Shown piece after piece: positions 24,301 through 37,570 of a DNA stretch of 64,000 nucleotides (position 1 is its first letter; the number at the start of each line of letters is the position of its first letter). The notes below the pieces were generated by a model that did not search any database, was not told the DNA's origin, and worked only from the letters and a program-made list of their open reading frames with translations. The translations under genes and the position numbers were made by a program. The DNA is from Cavenderia fasciculata (lineage: Eukaryota; Evosea; Eumycetozoa; Acytosteliales; Cavenderiaceae), in assembly GCF_000203815.1 (NCBI RefSeq), contig NW_004457624.1, forward strand, positions 2,542,001-2,606,000, in the 5' to 3' direction.

Positions 24301-27300
24301 AGATGATGGAAGAGGTTGAAGAGATTGATTCTTCGGTAAATGTCATCAATCCAGATGCAATATCAGTCATCGATGCCGAAACAACCGTGGTTGTAGTTGT
24401 AGTAGTTGTCTCTGATTGAATAATCTGATGTTGTAACTGTAATTCCATTGTTGTTGTTGTTGTTGTATTTTCTACAACTGGTTCTTGAATATTCTTTCCA
24501 CCAATCACCAATAATTGATAATTATGTTTGTTTAACAAATTGATTCTATTACTATCTTCATCCAATGTACTTTGACTACTTGATCCTAATCCATTATTAT
24601 TATTATTGGGTTGTTCTACTGAAACAATTGGAATAGATATGGTTGAATCTGAAATGTTGGTAGTAGAGGGAGTCGCAGCAGTGGCTACTCCAGTGGCAGT
24701 AGTGGATGGTTGTTGAGATCTCTTTGGAGAATATTTAACAAGAGGTGGTTTCTTTTCATCATTTTCATTTGTTGTTTGTTGTTCAGTGTACCATAGAGAT
24801 GGATGCATCTTGGAATTGATATCATTAATTAAATCTTTGACATCTAGTAGGAAATCATTGGTAGCATAGGTTGGAAGATGGAATTGACCTGGTAACTTTA
24901 TCTCGTTCATTGATGTGGTCGAGAGAGATCTACCAGTTGCCATGACTCTTTCAACAGGAGTGAGATACTCTGATTGGAGCGATGATGGAGTGACAATGGT
25001 TTGTGAGATAACTGTTTCCATCAAGTACTCGGTAAGAGTTTGGTTGATGGATAGTGTCAACTTATCAACCAATGCTTGTGCATTAATAGAACCTCTACAC
25101 CAAATCTTTAGTTGAATATGATCAAAGAACTGGGGCTGATCCAACGAAGAGGAACTAGACATCGTTGATTTGGAGAGTGGAGTGGGTGAAGAGGAAGAGT
25201 TCTCCCTCTCCTTTTTAACTTCCAATACTTGTACACCAGACAAGAGCTTTTCAATGAGTTCTAGTTTTCTTGAAGAGTCTGCATTTGATGATAGTGTCAT
25301 TGGAATATAGGTGACGGGGACAGCTGTCGATGGCACATCAGACTCGTTTTCTTGAATCAGATTCTCACTGACTGCACATCCAAGTGTAATGGTAGCTATA
25401 CCCTGACCAATCGACGAGAGTGCCGATTGACTAGAGGACGATGCAACGAAATTATAGATAAATGTATAGTCTGATGGTTTTATCTCGTATTTGTCTCCTG
25501 CTGCTGCGTTTGTTTCACCTCCTCCTCCTCTCAACATGGACGATGACATTGGGATTTCCATTGTACTGCTGAGTGTACGGTGTTGTGATATCAGTCCTTC
25601 ACCAGGTTGATGATGGTGTGTTTGTGGTGCCAAAGCACTATCATCACTTTTACTCATGACCATTGATGATGATAGTGGATTTGGACCACTTCCACTTCCA
25701 CCGCTACCGCTGCCAGTAGTAAGATGCATAAGTGTAAGGAACTGTAAAAAGTTTTGTTTAACCAATTGAATAAACATATAGTCACCGACAAGTGCCGGTA
25801 GTTTGATGGTGGCGATAGTCGGGATGACATGAGGTGGTTTGATAAACTCGACATCTTCCATGGTGAGCTTGAGCATTGGATTACGAATGATGAGGTTGGA
25901 AATGAGTGCCAATGTGATGTTGGACAGCTTGACTTCGAGCATTTGATGGAGCTGTGTTGTGATTTCACTGCCGGGCAACTCAACACCAAACACTTCGACA
26001 AACAGGTAGTTTTTGCTGGGGTGGTGTTGTAGCAGCCAACATTTGCAAATGGGGAGAGATGGAACTGGACGACGGAGCACTCGGACGAGCATTGTGCATC
26101 ATAGACTCTTTTGGTGGAGAGGTACCTGGTGATGGCGACGGTGAGTGTCTCGGCGATTGCAATGGGGTAGGTGATGGCGAGGTAAATGGTGACTCGGTCA
26201 CTGTCGATCCCGAGCCAGAGGAAGCAGATGTGGTCGGCTCGCTGAGTTTAAGGTAAAAAGTATTTCCTCCACGCTCACGATACACAAACATATACTTTCT
26301 ATTCGTTATTGCAAATGGATGTAATGCAATACTGATCAAACTACGAATAGCATTGGACGGACTCAAACGTTCATTGAGTGGTAACTGCATCGAATACACC
26401 AACGGACACGCAAACTCTCCATGTTTGAACGCTTTCTTTCTCTTTGCAGCGTCATTATATGATGATGGTGAGTTTTGGTGTGGACCACCCTTTGCCGACG
26501 ACGAAGAGGGAGGTGGTGCTTCAACTGGAGGAAGCAACAATGGACTACACGAACGTTCGTGGAACAGTTGGTTGAGTAGGATCAACTGGTTGATTCGTCG
26601 AAGTACCTGGGTCAACTGTACGGATATCCTGTCTTTGATATCGAATGGACTGTAACGATGCTTGCAACGGTGCATAGAGAGTAGAGAGTCTTGCGAAGAC
26701 TCTAGTTCAAACTCTGTAAATAGGTTGCTGTGGCTGTTTCGAATCGAGTCTCCTATGACGGACGAGCTGGGCGTGGTTGGGGGTGTCAAGTTGGGTTCGA
26801 CGACCAACGACGAGATCAATCGTCCGCCTACAAACTGCTCACCAAACGACAGTGCTTCATTGACCACCTCTGAGAAAAAGTGTACCTTTAACATGTTTTT
26901 GTTAGAGTTGTACACAAAGATGAGCCAATAGGGAACGACATAGTTGGAGGAATTGAGGATAATATCTTGACTGGCCGATCCCGACAAAGCATTGTTATTG
27001 TTGTTGGTGGTAGTGGTGGGAGGAAGGGGAGGAGGTGTTGGAGGAAGAGGGGGCAATGGTGAATGAGAATAGATATCAACCAAATCCTTGTGAGAGTAGC
27101 CCCACTGTCCATCGTTGAGATAGGGTGATCCGTCAAACGACGACACCGAGTTATTGAGAGATAGAGAGGGCAGAGCAGAGTCAAACCCAGCTCCTGCACC
27201 CCCGCCTCGCATCATCATCGGCTCACCATCCAGAGGAGAGTAAGATGAAGATAGCATCGACGACGTTGGTTCATAGTAGAACAAGAGGTCGTTGAATCGC

Positions 27301-30300
27301 TTGAGTTTGATGTCGTTGGTTGCCGACAATGACAATGCTTCGAGTTGTGATACAAACATGGACGGACCCTCTTTAGCATCGACAAACAATAGATTGAGCG
27401 AGTAATTGTGTAAATGGTACAGCGGAGAACGGTAGTAGGACAGCCTATTCATATGGTAGATGACAAGGTCGAGTATTGGCTTGTTGATGGGTCTCACGCT
27501 ACGCAGACACGTCAATATCTCTGCAGAGATGAGTGCGACGACCTGACGACGGTGGATCTTCATCACATTGAATAGGATACGTGGCAACGTTGACTTGAAC
27601 GATCGCTTGCGATGGTGGTGGTGGTTTGGACGACGGAGATGGAGTGAGTTTGGCGATGGCAACACGATGCATTTAAATCGTAGATACGCCTTTTCCGGAT
27701 TCAACTCACCAATCGTTGGGATATCGTCGTCATTGTAGACATTGGATCGCACGTCACCACCAATGGTAACACGGTACTGGTAGGGATGGAGCGAGTCGAG
27801 TGACAAACTGTAGCTGTCGTCTCCCTCTAATCCCGAAGACTGGTATCTCGAGTTGGCATGGAACAATATCAACTCCATCTTTACAAACAGTGGGAATGGG
27901 AAGAACCCAAACAAAGACGATCTCTTTTCAATGTCTTGTTCAAAGTCACCCAGCAATGTTTCAATCTTTTTGTCTAGTAATGCAGAATCGATAGCATTGG
28001 CATGGTGATTATTATTGTGTGAAGATGGTGAAGAGTGGTTAAACATGGTTCTATTGACTCTGGTTGGAGTACCAGTATTAGTACCGGTGCCATTGTCAAT
28101 TGAGTTTTCAGAGTCACTGTCTGGATAAGTTTCATCGACCATTGTACTTTCTCTTTCGACCGATGAATCTACGCCAGTTTCCTCTTGTTCATCCTCTTCG
28201 GTTCGCATGTTTTCAAATTCATCATCGCGATAAATATCATTGTCGTCGTCGCTGTTGAGTAACTCCTCATCGTATGACGAATCTTGTTCACCTGCACCTT
28301 TGTGTTGTCTATCATAGTAATACAATTCCGTTCCTTCAACCTTTCCAAATTGTCCAAACATGACTTGTTCAGAGAATTTTCCATTCAAATATTCATTCAC
28401 ATCTCCATCATTCTTTGATTTATACAATATTTTAATTAATTGTGATACGTCAATCTAAACATCAAATAAATAAATATTAATATTTGTAATCCATTTGTCC
28501 ATGTTTTGATTTTGTTTTTGTTTTTGTTTTACATACATCAACAATATATTCTTTACAAGCAGTAACACCATTGTTTACATCATTTGGATCGGTTGGGGTT
28601 TTATCACGAAGATTAGTGTATAATGCCTTGAGGTATGCTCTTTCAAATCCACTCTTTACCAAACGTATATATTGTCTGGTAGAATTAAGTTGTGGAGTGG
28701 TATGATGAATACTTTCATGATAGATACTCTTTTTCTTTTGATAATATAGTTGAAGTATATCATCACTATTACTACTTGTTGTTGTTACAGATGTAGTAGT
28801 GGCAGGATTAATATTATTATTCATATCATCGTTGTTCTTGTCCATTGACGATGATGATGATGATGTTGATTGTTGTGATTCATTAATATTAAATATTTTT
28901 AATAAATAATCCATTGTATGTCTAAATAAATGGAATAGATATATTAATATAATGTTTGATGTATATATATATAAATTTAGTACATACTTTGAATGTTCAA
29001 CATCAATAAAACCTTTCATAGAACATTCATAGAATGAAATACAGAAAGATTTCTTTGATTCAATATCCTTACTCTCAAGGTTATGAGGATGAAGGAATGT
29101 AAATACAAAATCTGTGCTGTTGGTAGGTTTGATAAAACATCTTCCACCTTTTAATCTACAACTATGTGAAAATGAATCGGCAGGTAATTCAACTGAATTC
29201 ATAGCTTTAATAATTTCACCAAGTGCCGAATATAATTTAATATTTGATTTAATTGATAATTGTCCTATTGAAAATAAAAATAAATGATTAGAATATATAT
29301 ATATTATGATTCTATTTGTTTCATACTTTGTTCAGGTGAAATATTATTTGGTATATGAATGATTGAAAATATTTTTTGAGTTTCTGTTGAAAATGATATG
29401 AGAGCATCAAGACATAGTTTAGGTTTCATTGCTGTGATTCGATAGACAGGTGAATGAATTGAACATTTAAATGGTAGCGATAAATTATGTTCTGGGTATA
29501 GAATTGATTTAAGTTCGTTTACAGGATCAGATGATACAGATATCGATAATAAATCACTAAAACTACAAATTGCAGATACAATATGTCCATCTGCTTCTTC
29601 AATCCATTGTTTAAATAATATAAATAATTCTTTCTACAAAAATATAAATAAATATATAAATATTATTAATACCAAATAAATTATTTCTTTTTTTTTTTTC
29701 TATTTTTCTATTTCTTACTTCATAAAGTATACAATTTGGATTAGATGATGAAGATAAATAACCTTTTTGAGGTTCCATCCAAAACTCAATGACCAAACAA
29801 TGAGGAGAACGTAGGTATACGATATATTGGAGTGTAGTATATACAGGAGTATCGGCATCGTCGCTATTGAGACAAACATCCTTAAAGAATAAAAAGGTTG
29901 ACAAGTTGATCAGAGTGAAACCTTCACACAATCTCTCCTTTACAATGAATCCAATGGCATGTTCACAAGTCTTGGTATCACCGAGATCATACACCCATCT
30001 ATGACTCCACAAGTAGTTTTTGAGATCAGGTGACACCATATAAGGTGTATGTTGGTGATAATGGAATGAATGAATCGAGCTTGGATGTTGAGATGGTTGG
30101 TGAGAACCTTGAGATTGTGGTTGTTGTTGTTGACTTTGTTGACTTTGACTTTGTTGTTGTCCTCTTGCAGAAGTTGGTGGTGATTTCTCTGAACCATTTG
30201 GTTGTTGTTGTCCATTTGGAATTGAGATGGATGGTACACTGTATCGTGACGATTGTTGTTGGTGTAGGTTGGTGGCAGACGAAGATTGTGATAGTGCAAT

Positions 30301-33300
30301 ATGGGTGGCAGATGACATGTTGTTCATATTATTATTATTGCCAATAGCCGATGTAGAAGCACTGCGTTGGTGGTGAGCACCACCGTGTGAAGAAGAACTA
30401 TTGCTCATGTTTTGTGGAATCGATGTCAACGACGTGCTCGACGGAAGTGAACTCATCGAAGACGGTGAGAATGCCGGGCTCGACGTAGGACTGTTGTTGA
30501 GTGCCGAAGTATTGTGTGTCACCTCGAAATCATACTTTACGAGGATACGACGCAACTCACGATCGATGGGACGGATGGCATGGACGTCTCGACCAGAGGT
30601 TTGGTCGTCACCTCCGAGCATGCGCGAAGCCTGCTTTCGACGATCAATGTCGTGCATGAGGTCACCACTCAACTCCTCCTCCATCTCATCGACATCAAAC
30701 GAAGAGATGGGTAAAACGATCGAGGACAACTCCCTCTTCATATTGTTGATGGTCAACTCGCGCACCGCTTCCGATGTCGAGAAGAACAACAAGTTGATCG
30801 TAGCAAACCCAGCAGCGTCCCAGTGGAATCGTAAAATACAAAAGGAGGTTGACGGGAAATGCATGTGAAGGTTGGGATTGGCACCGGGTGTCTGGGTGGT
30901 TGCCAACGACGGGCCGAGTGGAGGTGAATGCAGAGAGGGTGAGGTGGTCGACGGAAGGAATCGTACAAACAAATGTCCATAGTTCATGTTGAATGTATGA
31001 TTTGCCCATTTCGAGCAATGCTTGAGCAGCTGATTACGCGACGCGTCGTACCGTATGACATAGTTGACCGACTGCTGCGTGCACGGTGCAGTTGCAAGAG
31101 CAATGGTTGGCGAGAGGACGACACTGATCGATTCAGCACGCAACCATTTCTCCCACGACGAAAAGCTTCCAAGATGGTTCAACATCTTGAGGAAGGAGGT
31201 AGCCTGTGTCTGTTGTGCCTGAATAGGGTTGATGGTGGTGACTGGCGGCACTGTAGAGGGTTGACATTGCAAAAAGATGAGTGACAATAGCTTGTCCTTG
31301 TCAATAATGGAATTGATAAATTGTTGTAGTTTGATGACCGATTGCGACGTCGATGTTCTCTTGCTTGAGCTGGGAACACTTCCAGCTCCAGTATACTCTC
31401 TTAGAAATTCATAGTATGCAATGATATCAATGGCCACCCTAACATTTAACTTTTGTGAAAACGATGCATGATGGTTAAGATCTTTGCCACCGTGGTGTGA
31501 CGATGATTGATCAATTGCATCTCCTAAAAACTTGATTCTATATTCTAATTTAATATTTGGTAACCAATTAAATAATAAACTAACTCCTAATTCTAAAATA
31601 ACAAATAAATAAACCATTTAAGATAAAATTTAAATTTTTGATTTATCAACTTACCTGAATCTGGTTTTTTTAAAGAAACTAATTTAACATTGAAACCTTC
31701 TCTAATACGTAGATCCAATAGTTTTAAAACATCAACTTCGACATTGTAATCTTTGACGGCAGCTTTGAGAAGTGGAACTTGGGGAGGTGCACCAATCCAA
31801 GGGAATGGATAATCAACAGCCATCAAAGTTTGGATAGTTGCCATATTACTACTATAGGTTTCATTGGCAATAGCTGTATTCTCTTTGGAAGTTGATTTGG
31901 ATGGGTATAGATTAAATGTTTGTTGTTTGTCAACCATCAGTGTGGTTTGCTGTTGACCATATTGATGGATATTGGTTGGTTTAAGATCCTCTGATGTTAC
32001 CGTAGAGGATGGTGATACGTTTGACTTTAGAGATACTGTCATTGATGTAGATGATGAAGACGACGACGACTGACTCATTCTATCAATTCTATAAAAATAG
32101 TTTGGTAGATGATGATGAGAAGAGTGGTGGTGGTGGTGATGGTGATGGTGATGTTGATTGTGACCGTGATGATGATGTTGATGACTTGTATTAATGATAG
32201 AGTGTAATTTGTTGGGTGAAAACTCTCTCACTAGGAAACAATGCTGCAATTCAATAACCTTTTCAATATTTGATTGCTGTTGTTGTTCAAGTTCCAATTG
32301 TCTTTGTGGATCATTCAAACTTTGTTGGTGATTCTTGTTCTTGTTGTTTTTTAAACTTGCTCCTCCCTTTTTGTGAGTAGAATGACTACTACTACTATTT
32401 GAAAATATAAATGATAATCTATCTCGCTTACCATTCTTGTACCATTGTTTCTCAACATTCTTTGGGAATACTGGTAATGATGATTGATCGAAAAATGATC
32501 CATGTGTACTAACTGTCAAAAATTTTAATATATCTAAAAATAGAGAGATAAAAAGAGAAAAAAAAGACAATTAATAACCTGTATTTTTGATCAAATTGTA
32601 TTATGATTAAATTTAAATTACCAGTATCAGGAGTATAACCAAAATCAGCATGACTGTAAACACCACTACCAACTTGTACAATGTTACAAGCAATATCATT
32701 ACGATTAAACATCATGATTGAATTGTCAAATATCTTTAGATCATTGTCACCCATTGATGTGACAGCATCGGTGATGATTGTGATTGATGGACATGCTCCA
32801 ACGGGCATGACCGATAGTGCCAGTTGACAGTGTGAAAACATGGTTGTCAAATCAGTTGTTGGTATGTCATCGTTTGCTGCAAATGCCTGTGCCACTTGAT
32901 CCTCAAATTGTGCCAATTCCTCTTCTATCTCGTCCAATAGTCCAAAGACAGTATCGCTATTCACCAATGCACATTGAGTAATTACTTTAAAAGTTGGATG
33001 AATTCCTTGAGCCATAACAGTTACATAAATACTTGGTTCAAACTAAAAAGATTAACAAAAGTGATATAAGTATAAGATTGACAGTCAACTATATTATAAA
33101 TATACAATATTGTATATGTGTCTTACATTTAAATTATTTGTTTCAAATGGTAATGCCAATGATAATAATATTGATTGTAAAGATTGGAATACATAGTCGA
33201 TGAGAATGGTACCAGTGACTGGATCGATTGAAGACATTGATGGTGAAAGATCGAGATAGAAAACGAGCATATACACTGAAGATAGAAGAGATATTTGTGT

Positions 33301-34161
33301 CTTTGGAGTCATTGATATGACTGGTAGGTTATGGTATTGACTTTGTTCGTTTACTGTCACTGTATGTATTTCTTCTTGTTCATCTACTGCCGATCCATCT
33401 TTACTTTCATTGTCACTATAATGTTGTTGTTGTTCTTGGTCGTCGTCGTCGTCTTGATCGTCATCATGATCATGATCATCTTGATCATTGTCATTATTGT
33501 CTTGATCCTTATCAACATCCATGATTGTCTCTTGACCACCACCATTGGTATTAGCAACCAATGATGATGATGACGATGATTCGTCTTGCTCATCTTTTGG
33601 TGATTCTTTTTTGAATGAATCTCTTTGTATAATACCACTTTTACTTCCTCTGCTACTACTTCTACTACTGCTACTTGAAGAATCAGAGTCATCTGAATAA
33701 TCATAATCATCACCGTTATTGCTACGATGATCCAACTCTTGTTCTGATCGTAGTCTTTTTAATCTTCCACTTCTATGATCGAATCGTCTAAAAGTACCTC
33801 TTAGGGCATCTATATGTTTTCTATGTAGATCTAGTATAGTTCCACTCTCTGACAATGATACATATAATATAATGATTGAATCATCTTTATCTAAATACTA
33901 TAATTTAATAATATCAAAAGAAAGGGTGAGAGAGAGAGTCAATACATATACATCATATCCTTCCTATTCCAATGTTAGAAAACAACTTACTCTTATATTT
34001 GAATTAGTAGACAATAGATGTTTAAAGTACCATAGAGCTCTATCTGATCTGTAAAAGGTATAGTCTTTGATGAAGATCAACAAGTTGTCTGCATCAGTCT
34101 TTACATTACTCTGTATTGACAGACCACTGCCTCCACCACTAACTGTTGTTGTCGTAGACAT
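21359..34161 (-). CDS. szt2: SZT2 homologue, KICSTOR scaffold of the mTORC1 nutrient pathway
   Basis: Nine exons (complement): 33991-34161, 33127-33897, 32622-33042, 31655-32533, 29719-31592, 29327-29633, 28988-29264, 28537-28921 and 21359-28454. All splice phases match, totalling 12,181 nt, about 4,060 codons; the human protein is about 3,400 residues. The N-terminus aligns in order with animal SZT2: a short DYTFYRSDRALWYFKHL segment, then VFYLDLSPSMSSIDPVTG (about residue 270), EPSIYVTVMAQ, SITIITDAVTS (about 405) and VQVGSGVYSHADFGYTPDT. DLSPS plus TDAVTS resembles a von Willebrand A-type metal site. In animals SZT2 holds KPTN, ITFG2 and KICS2 and recruits GATOR1 to lysosomes to restrain mTORC1. 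Long Ser, Asn, Gln and His runs enlarge it. The total is one base more than a multiple of three: the frame changes near 26010-26021, beside T5 and G4 runs, with no intron there. A sequencing indel or a real frameshift could explain it. Confidence 0.85.
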
Positions 34162-34646
34162 GTTGATGATGGTCTATAGTCCAAAGCTAACTAACTAACT
34201 CTCTAACTATCTACAGTTGATTGAACAAACAAACAACAACCAACACTATCTATCTATTATTAATAATGATGATGTTGGTTGGTTGGTTGAAGTTCAAAGA
34301 ACAACGATATATATTAATATGTATTATTCTAATACAATACTATACTACGAGTAGGTATGTATGATATCTGTGTTGGTTTACTACTAGTAGTTAAGTTGGT
34401 TGGTTTGGTTGGTCAGCGGTTTGAAGATAATAGTTGTAATAATCTTCAAAGTCACGTGACACCCACCTCAAGGTACAAACAAACAAAATCAGTTTTTTAT
34501 TTTTAATTTATCTGTATGTCAACTCAAATCTCTTTCTCTTTTTGTTGTCAACAGGGTTACGGTTTATTTATTTTGTTGTTTATATTTATATAACAGGTTA
34601 TATTATAAAAGAAAGAAGAAAGAGGAAAGAGAGGGAGACCTGATTA
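34162..34646. promoter_or_regulatory. divergent promoter of SZT2 and the ParB-like gene
   Basis: 485 bp separate the two start codons. It contains GGTTGGTTGG repeats, a GTTTGTTTG run and the palindrome GTCACGTGAC described separately. No coding frame is present. Confidence 0.6.
34451..34460. promoter_or_regulatory. perfect CLEAR-type E-box, GTCACGTGAC
   Basis: The 10-bp palindrome GTCACGTGAC lies about 290 bp before the SZT2 start and about 190 bp before the ParB-like start. This is the CLEAR consensus bound by MITF/TFEB bHLH-zip factors, which are controlled by mTORC1 in animals. Whether it is used here is inference. Confidence 0.55.
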
Positions 34647-35423
34647 ATGAATATAATATTAAAGAATACGATAAATAGAATAATAATGACATCATCACCG
34701 CAACAACTATCATCATCAACATCATCACTATGGACAGAACTGTCAAGTTTGAAACCAACTCAATGTGCAGTTGGTATGAAACATGTTATGCGAAAGGTAG
34801 GTGAGATGCAAGAGCTCAAACAGACGGCTGGCAAGGACAAGGTAGTCGACTTTCTTCGTAACCATCCAGCACCTGTAGTCGTTCGAAACGACAACATATA
34901 TCTTATTGACAATCACCATCTATGTCGTGCCTTGTCTGAACTACAAGGAGACTTCTTTTCTGACTTGGATTTCAATTCAAATGGTTCACAAAACATAAAG
35001 AGTAGTACAAGTGGTGGTGAAGCATCACCTTCACCATCATCCACTCCAAAATGTTTTGTAAAGGTGGTTGATGATCTATCTGCTTTAAAATCAGACCAAG
35101 AGTTTTGGAGCAAGATGGAGAATGAAAAGTGGGTACATCCCTACGACAAGCATGGAAAGGGTCCGGTCGACTTTTGCAAGATTCCCAAACACGTTGGTAG
35201 TCTTGACGACGATCTCTTTCGTAGTGTAGCTGCTTTGGTCAAGATCCAAGGAGGTTTCAAAAAATCAATGATCCCATACGCTGAATTTCAATGGGCAAAC
35301 TTCTTCCGTGACCAAATTGGCGATCATCACTCTAGTTCCAAATTTGAAGAAGCAGTTGAACAATCAATGAAATTAGCCAAAGACAAGAAAGCATCACATT
35401 TACCTGGATATACAGGTAATTAA
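34647..35423 (+). CDS. ParB-like protein of the ParBc_2 family
   Basis: A single exon encodes 258 residues, or 245 if translation begins at the second Met (34686). The N-terminus reads LKPTQCAVGMKHVMRKVGEM, matching the start of the ParBc_2 family, in which PTQ..VGM is characteristic. VVVRNDNIYLIDNHHLCRAL follows, where the D-N/G-HH motif replaces the usual DGHH. Then come EFWSKMENEKWVHPYDKHGKG, LDDDLFRSVAALVKIQGGFKK and EFQWANFFRD, all in family order. The family is mainly bacterial and annotated as putative nucleases without firm biochemical proof. A Ser/Gly-rich insertion at about 115-130 is a dictyostelid touch. Possible old transfer from bacteria is inference. It is divergent to SZT2. 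Confidence 0.78.
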   Translation: MNIILKNTINRIIMTSSPQQLSSSTSSLWTELSSLKPTQCAVGMKHVMRKVGEMQELKQTAGKDKVVDFLRNHPAPVVVRNDNIYLIDNHHLCRALSELQGDFFSDLDFNSNGSQNIKSSTSGGEASPSPSSTPKCFVKVVDDLSALKSDQEFWSKMENEKWVHPYDKHGKGPVDFCKIPKHVGSLDDDLFRSVAALVKIQGGFKKSMIPYAEFQWANFFRDQIGDHHSSSKFEEAVEQSMKLAKDKKASHLPGYTGN

Positions 35424-35808
35424 AATTAAACCAAAGTAAAGTTAATGAATCATTTTTAAAAGAAGAAATGTAATAATAAATCTTTTAATAATATATTTTT
35501 TTTTTTTTGTTTATATATTATATATTATAATTTTGTTGGACTACCATTTAGGAAATATTCTATAGGAATATATTCTTTTTAATGGACCAAGAAAAAGAAA
35601 ACTAAAATAACTATTTTATTATATATGTAATTATTAATTATTTTTTTAAAATCTTTTTTTTTTTTTTTTTTGATTTGATTGATGTTGGAAAGATGGGTAT
35701 AAAAAAAAAAAAGGTTGTGTTGGTATATACTATACTATTATTATTATTTGTTATTATCCCACCTACTCGATGGCACGATATTATTATTATTATTTGTTTA
35801 TACAATTA
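35424..35808. other. convergent 3' region, no gene
   Basis: 385 bp between the ParB-like and Myb gene stops. A/T-rich with T and A homopolymers and ATT repeats; consistent with two 3' UTRs. No further signal. Confidence 0.7.
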
Positions 35809-37543
35809 TTATTTAAAAGTAAATGCAGCAGGACCAGATGGATCATGATAAAATAATGGGTTGTTGTTGTTGGGTTGGACGGCATTGCCTATATTAGCGT
35901 TGACGGTACCTTGTTGAAGCTCGAACCATTTTGATTTACATTCTAAAGCGGTTCGAGGGATTTTGGTTGTTTTGGCACGTGCCAGTTGTTTGGCGACTTG
36001 TTGGAATGAGATTTTAGATTCGTCGATTTGAAGGAGTTGACGAACCTTTTTAGTGAGGATATCGATCTCTGCCTGTACCCATGCTGTCTGTCTAGACATG
36101 GTTGCCTTAAAGTACTGGTAGCGACATTGAATATCGGTACGTGTCTTGATCTCCATCGCAACATTCTTCCAACTCTGTCCGTGTTTATCGACCAATGCAA
36201 ACAGCGTTTCTTCCTCGGCCTCGTCCCACGACCCCTTTTTAATCTCGGGTGAAAGCACACGCTTCCAATGTTGGGCGCATTGGGCACCCGTCTTTCCACC
36301 TCCAAGACGTGCGGCGATCTTTTTCCACTGCTTGTCGCCATTCTCGGTGACTAGTCTGATCAACGTCTGACTCTCCTCTTTGGTCCATTTGTTGGGTGGG
36401 CTTCGCAGACCTCTACTTATACTCTCGCGCTTTCTCTCACGTTTCTTTGGTGAATTGTCGACGCTAATATGCTTCAACTCGATCTCCTTTACAAATTCCA
36501 AGTCACCTTCATCCACTCCACTCTCGACCAGATAATTGACCATTCTAACATCTCCATCAAATTGTATAAATGTTTGTATTAATTGTTGGTATATATCTTC
36601 TATTTTATATTCTAAACATAAATTCTTAATCTAAAAACAAAAAAAAACAAAAAAAATACAAGTTAGATTAATTCCAAAAATATTATTAATTATCTTTCAT
36701 TTCATACAAACATACCTTTGATAACATTGATTTAACTGTTATCTGATCACCAAGACACTCTGAAATTAATTGAAGAATGATGGATGCAATGGGAGTTTGA
36801 AGTACCATTTCAATGTATGGGGAAAGGGAGACTTTAAGATTCTCCTCTTGAAGATGGTCTTGGTCACCGCCCATGCCCATATGGTCTTGGTCGTCAACAT
36901 CGGAAGAGTCATCTTCAAAGTCATTGTCATTGTCGTGTTGGTTTGGTTCATCTCCAGGGAACATTCTCTTCATTGGAAATGTTGTTGGTGAATGGTATGA
37001 ATCGTCACTCGATGAATGCATTGGATTCAAGTTCATCATGATGGGTGATGAATGGTTGGATATGGAAAGGTCTTCCATACTACTACTTTGTGTCAACACT
37101 GGTGAAATCGGATGTCCTCCGATATGAGAAAACATTGGATGTTGAAGATGTGATTGATGGTGATGATGATGGTATTGGTAATTCATGTATGGATAGTTGG
37201 TTTGTTCTGATGTTGAAGATGATGAAGATGAAGATGATGATGATGAAGATTCTCCAAATTGTAGTTGGTAATTATGTTGTTGTTGTTGTTGTTGTTGACC
37301 ATAGGTTGTTGATAGTTGTTGATACGATGGCACAAAAGAAACAGTCGGTGAATAGGGTGTTACAACTGGCATTTGGTGAAGTTGTTGTTGTTGAACATTA
37401 TTATTATTATGATTAGCCTGTTGTTGTTGTTGTGGATTGTGATGGTAGATTGGATATGTTGACTCGTATGGTTGGTAATGATTTCCAGCGGAACTGGTCC
37501 AGTAACCTCCAGTGGTCGATGCATTTTGACAGACGGCAGCCAT
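35809..37543 (-). CDS. Myb-repeat DNA-binding protein
   Basis: Two exons, 36716-37543 and 35809-36630 (complement), encode 549 residues. The N-terminal half is low-complexity Gln, His, Asn and a long Ser run, then an acidic stretch (DDSSDVDDQD). Two SANT/Myb repeats follow: NKWTKEESQTLIRLV...QWKKIAARLGGG...CAQHWKRVL (about 355-402) and KGSWDEAEEETLFALV...SWKNVAMEIKTRTDIQCRYQYF (about 406-455). The regularly spaced Trp residues are preserved. A third, divergent repeat-like segment with TAWVQAEIDILTKKV and ECKSKWFEL follows. It is probably a sequence-specific transcription factor. I cannot assign it to a named D. discoideum Myb gene. Its upstream region is the longest gene-free stretch in the window, and a G18 tract sits 28 bp before the start codon. 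Confidence 0.85.
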
Positions 37544-37570
37544 TATGATTATTATTTAGTATTTGGTTTT

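Noticed and set aside
25980-26092. Two separate genes instead of one SZT2 gene
   Set aside because: Overlapping frames with no stop-promoter-start spacing, and coding character is continuous across the frame change. One gene with a single-base indel is simpler.
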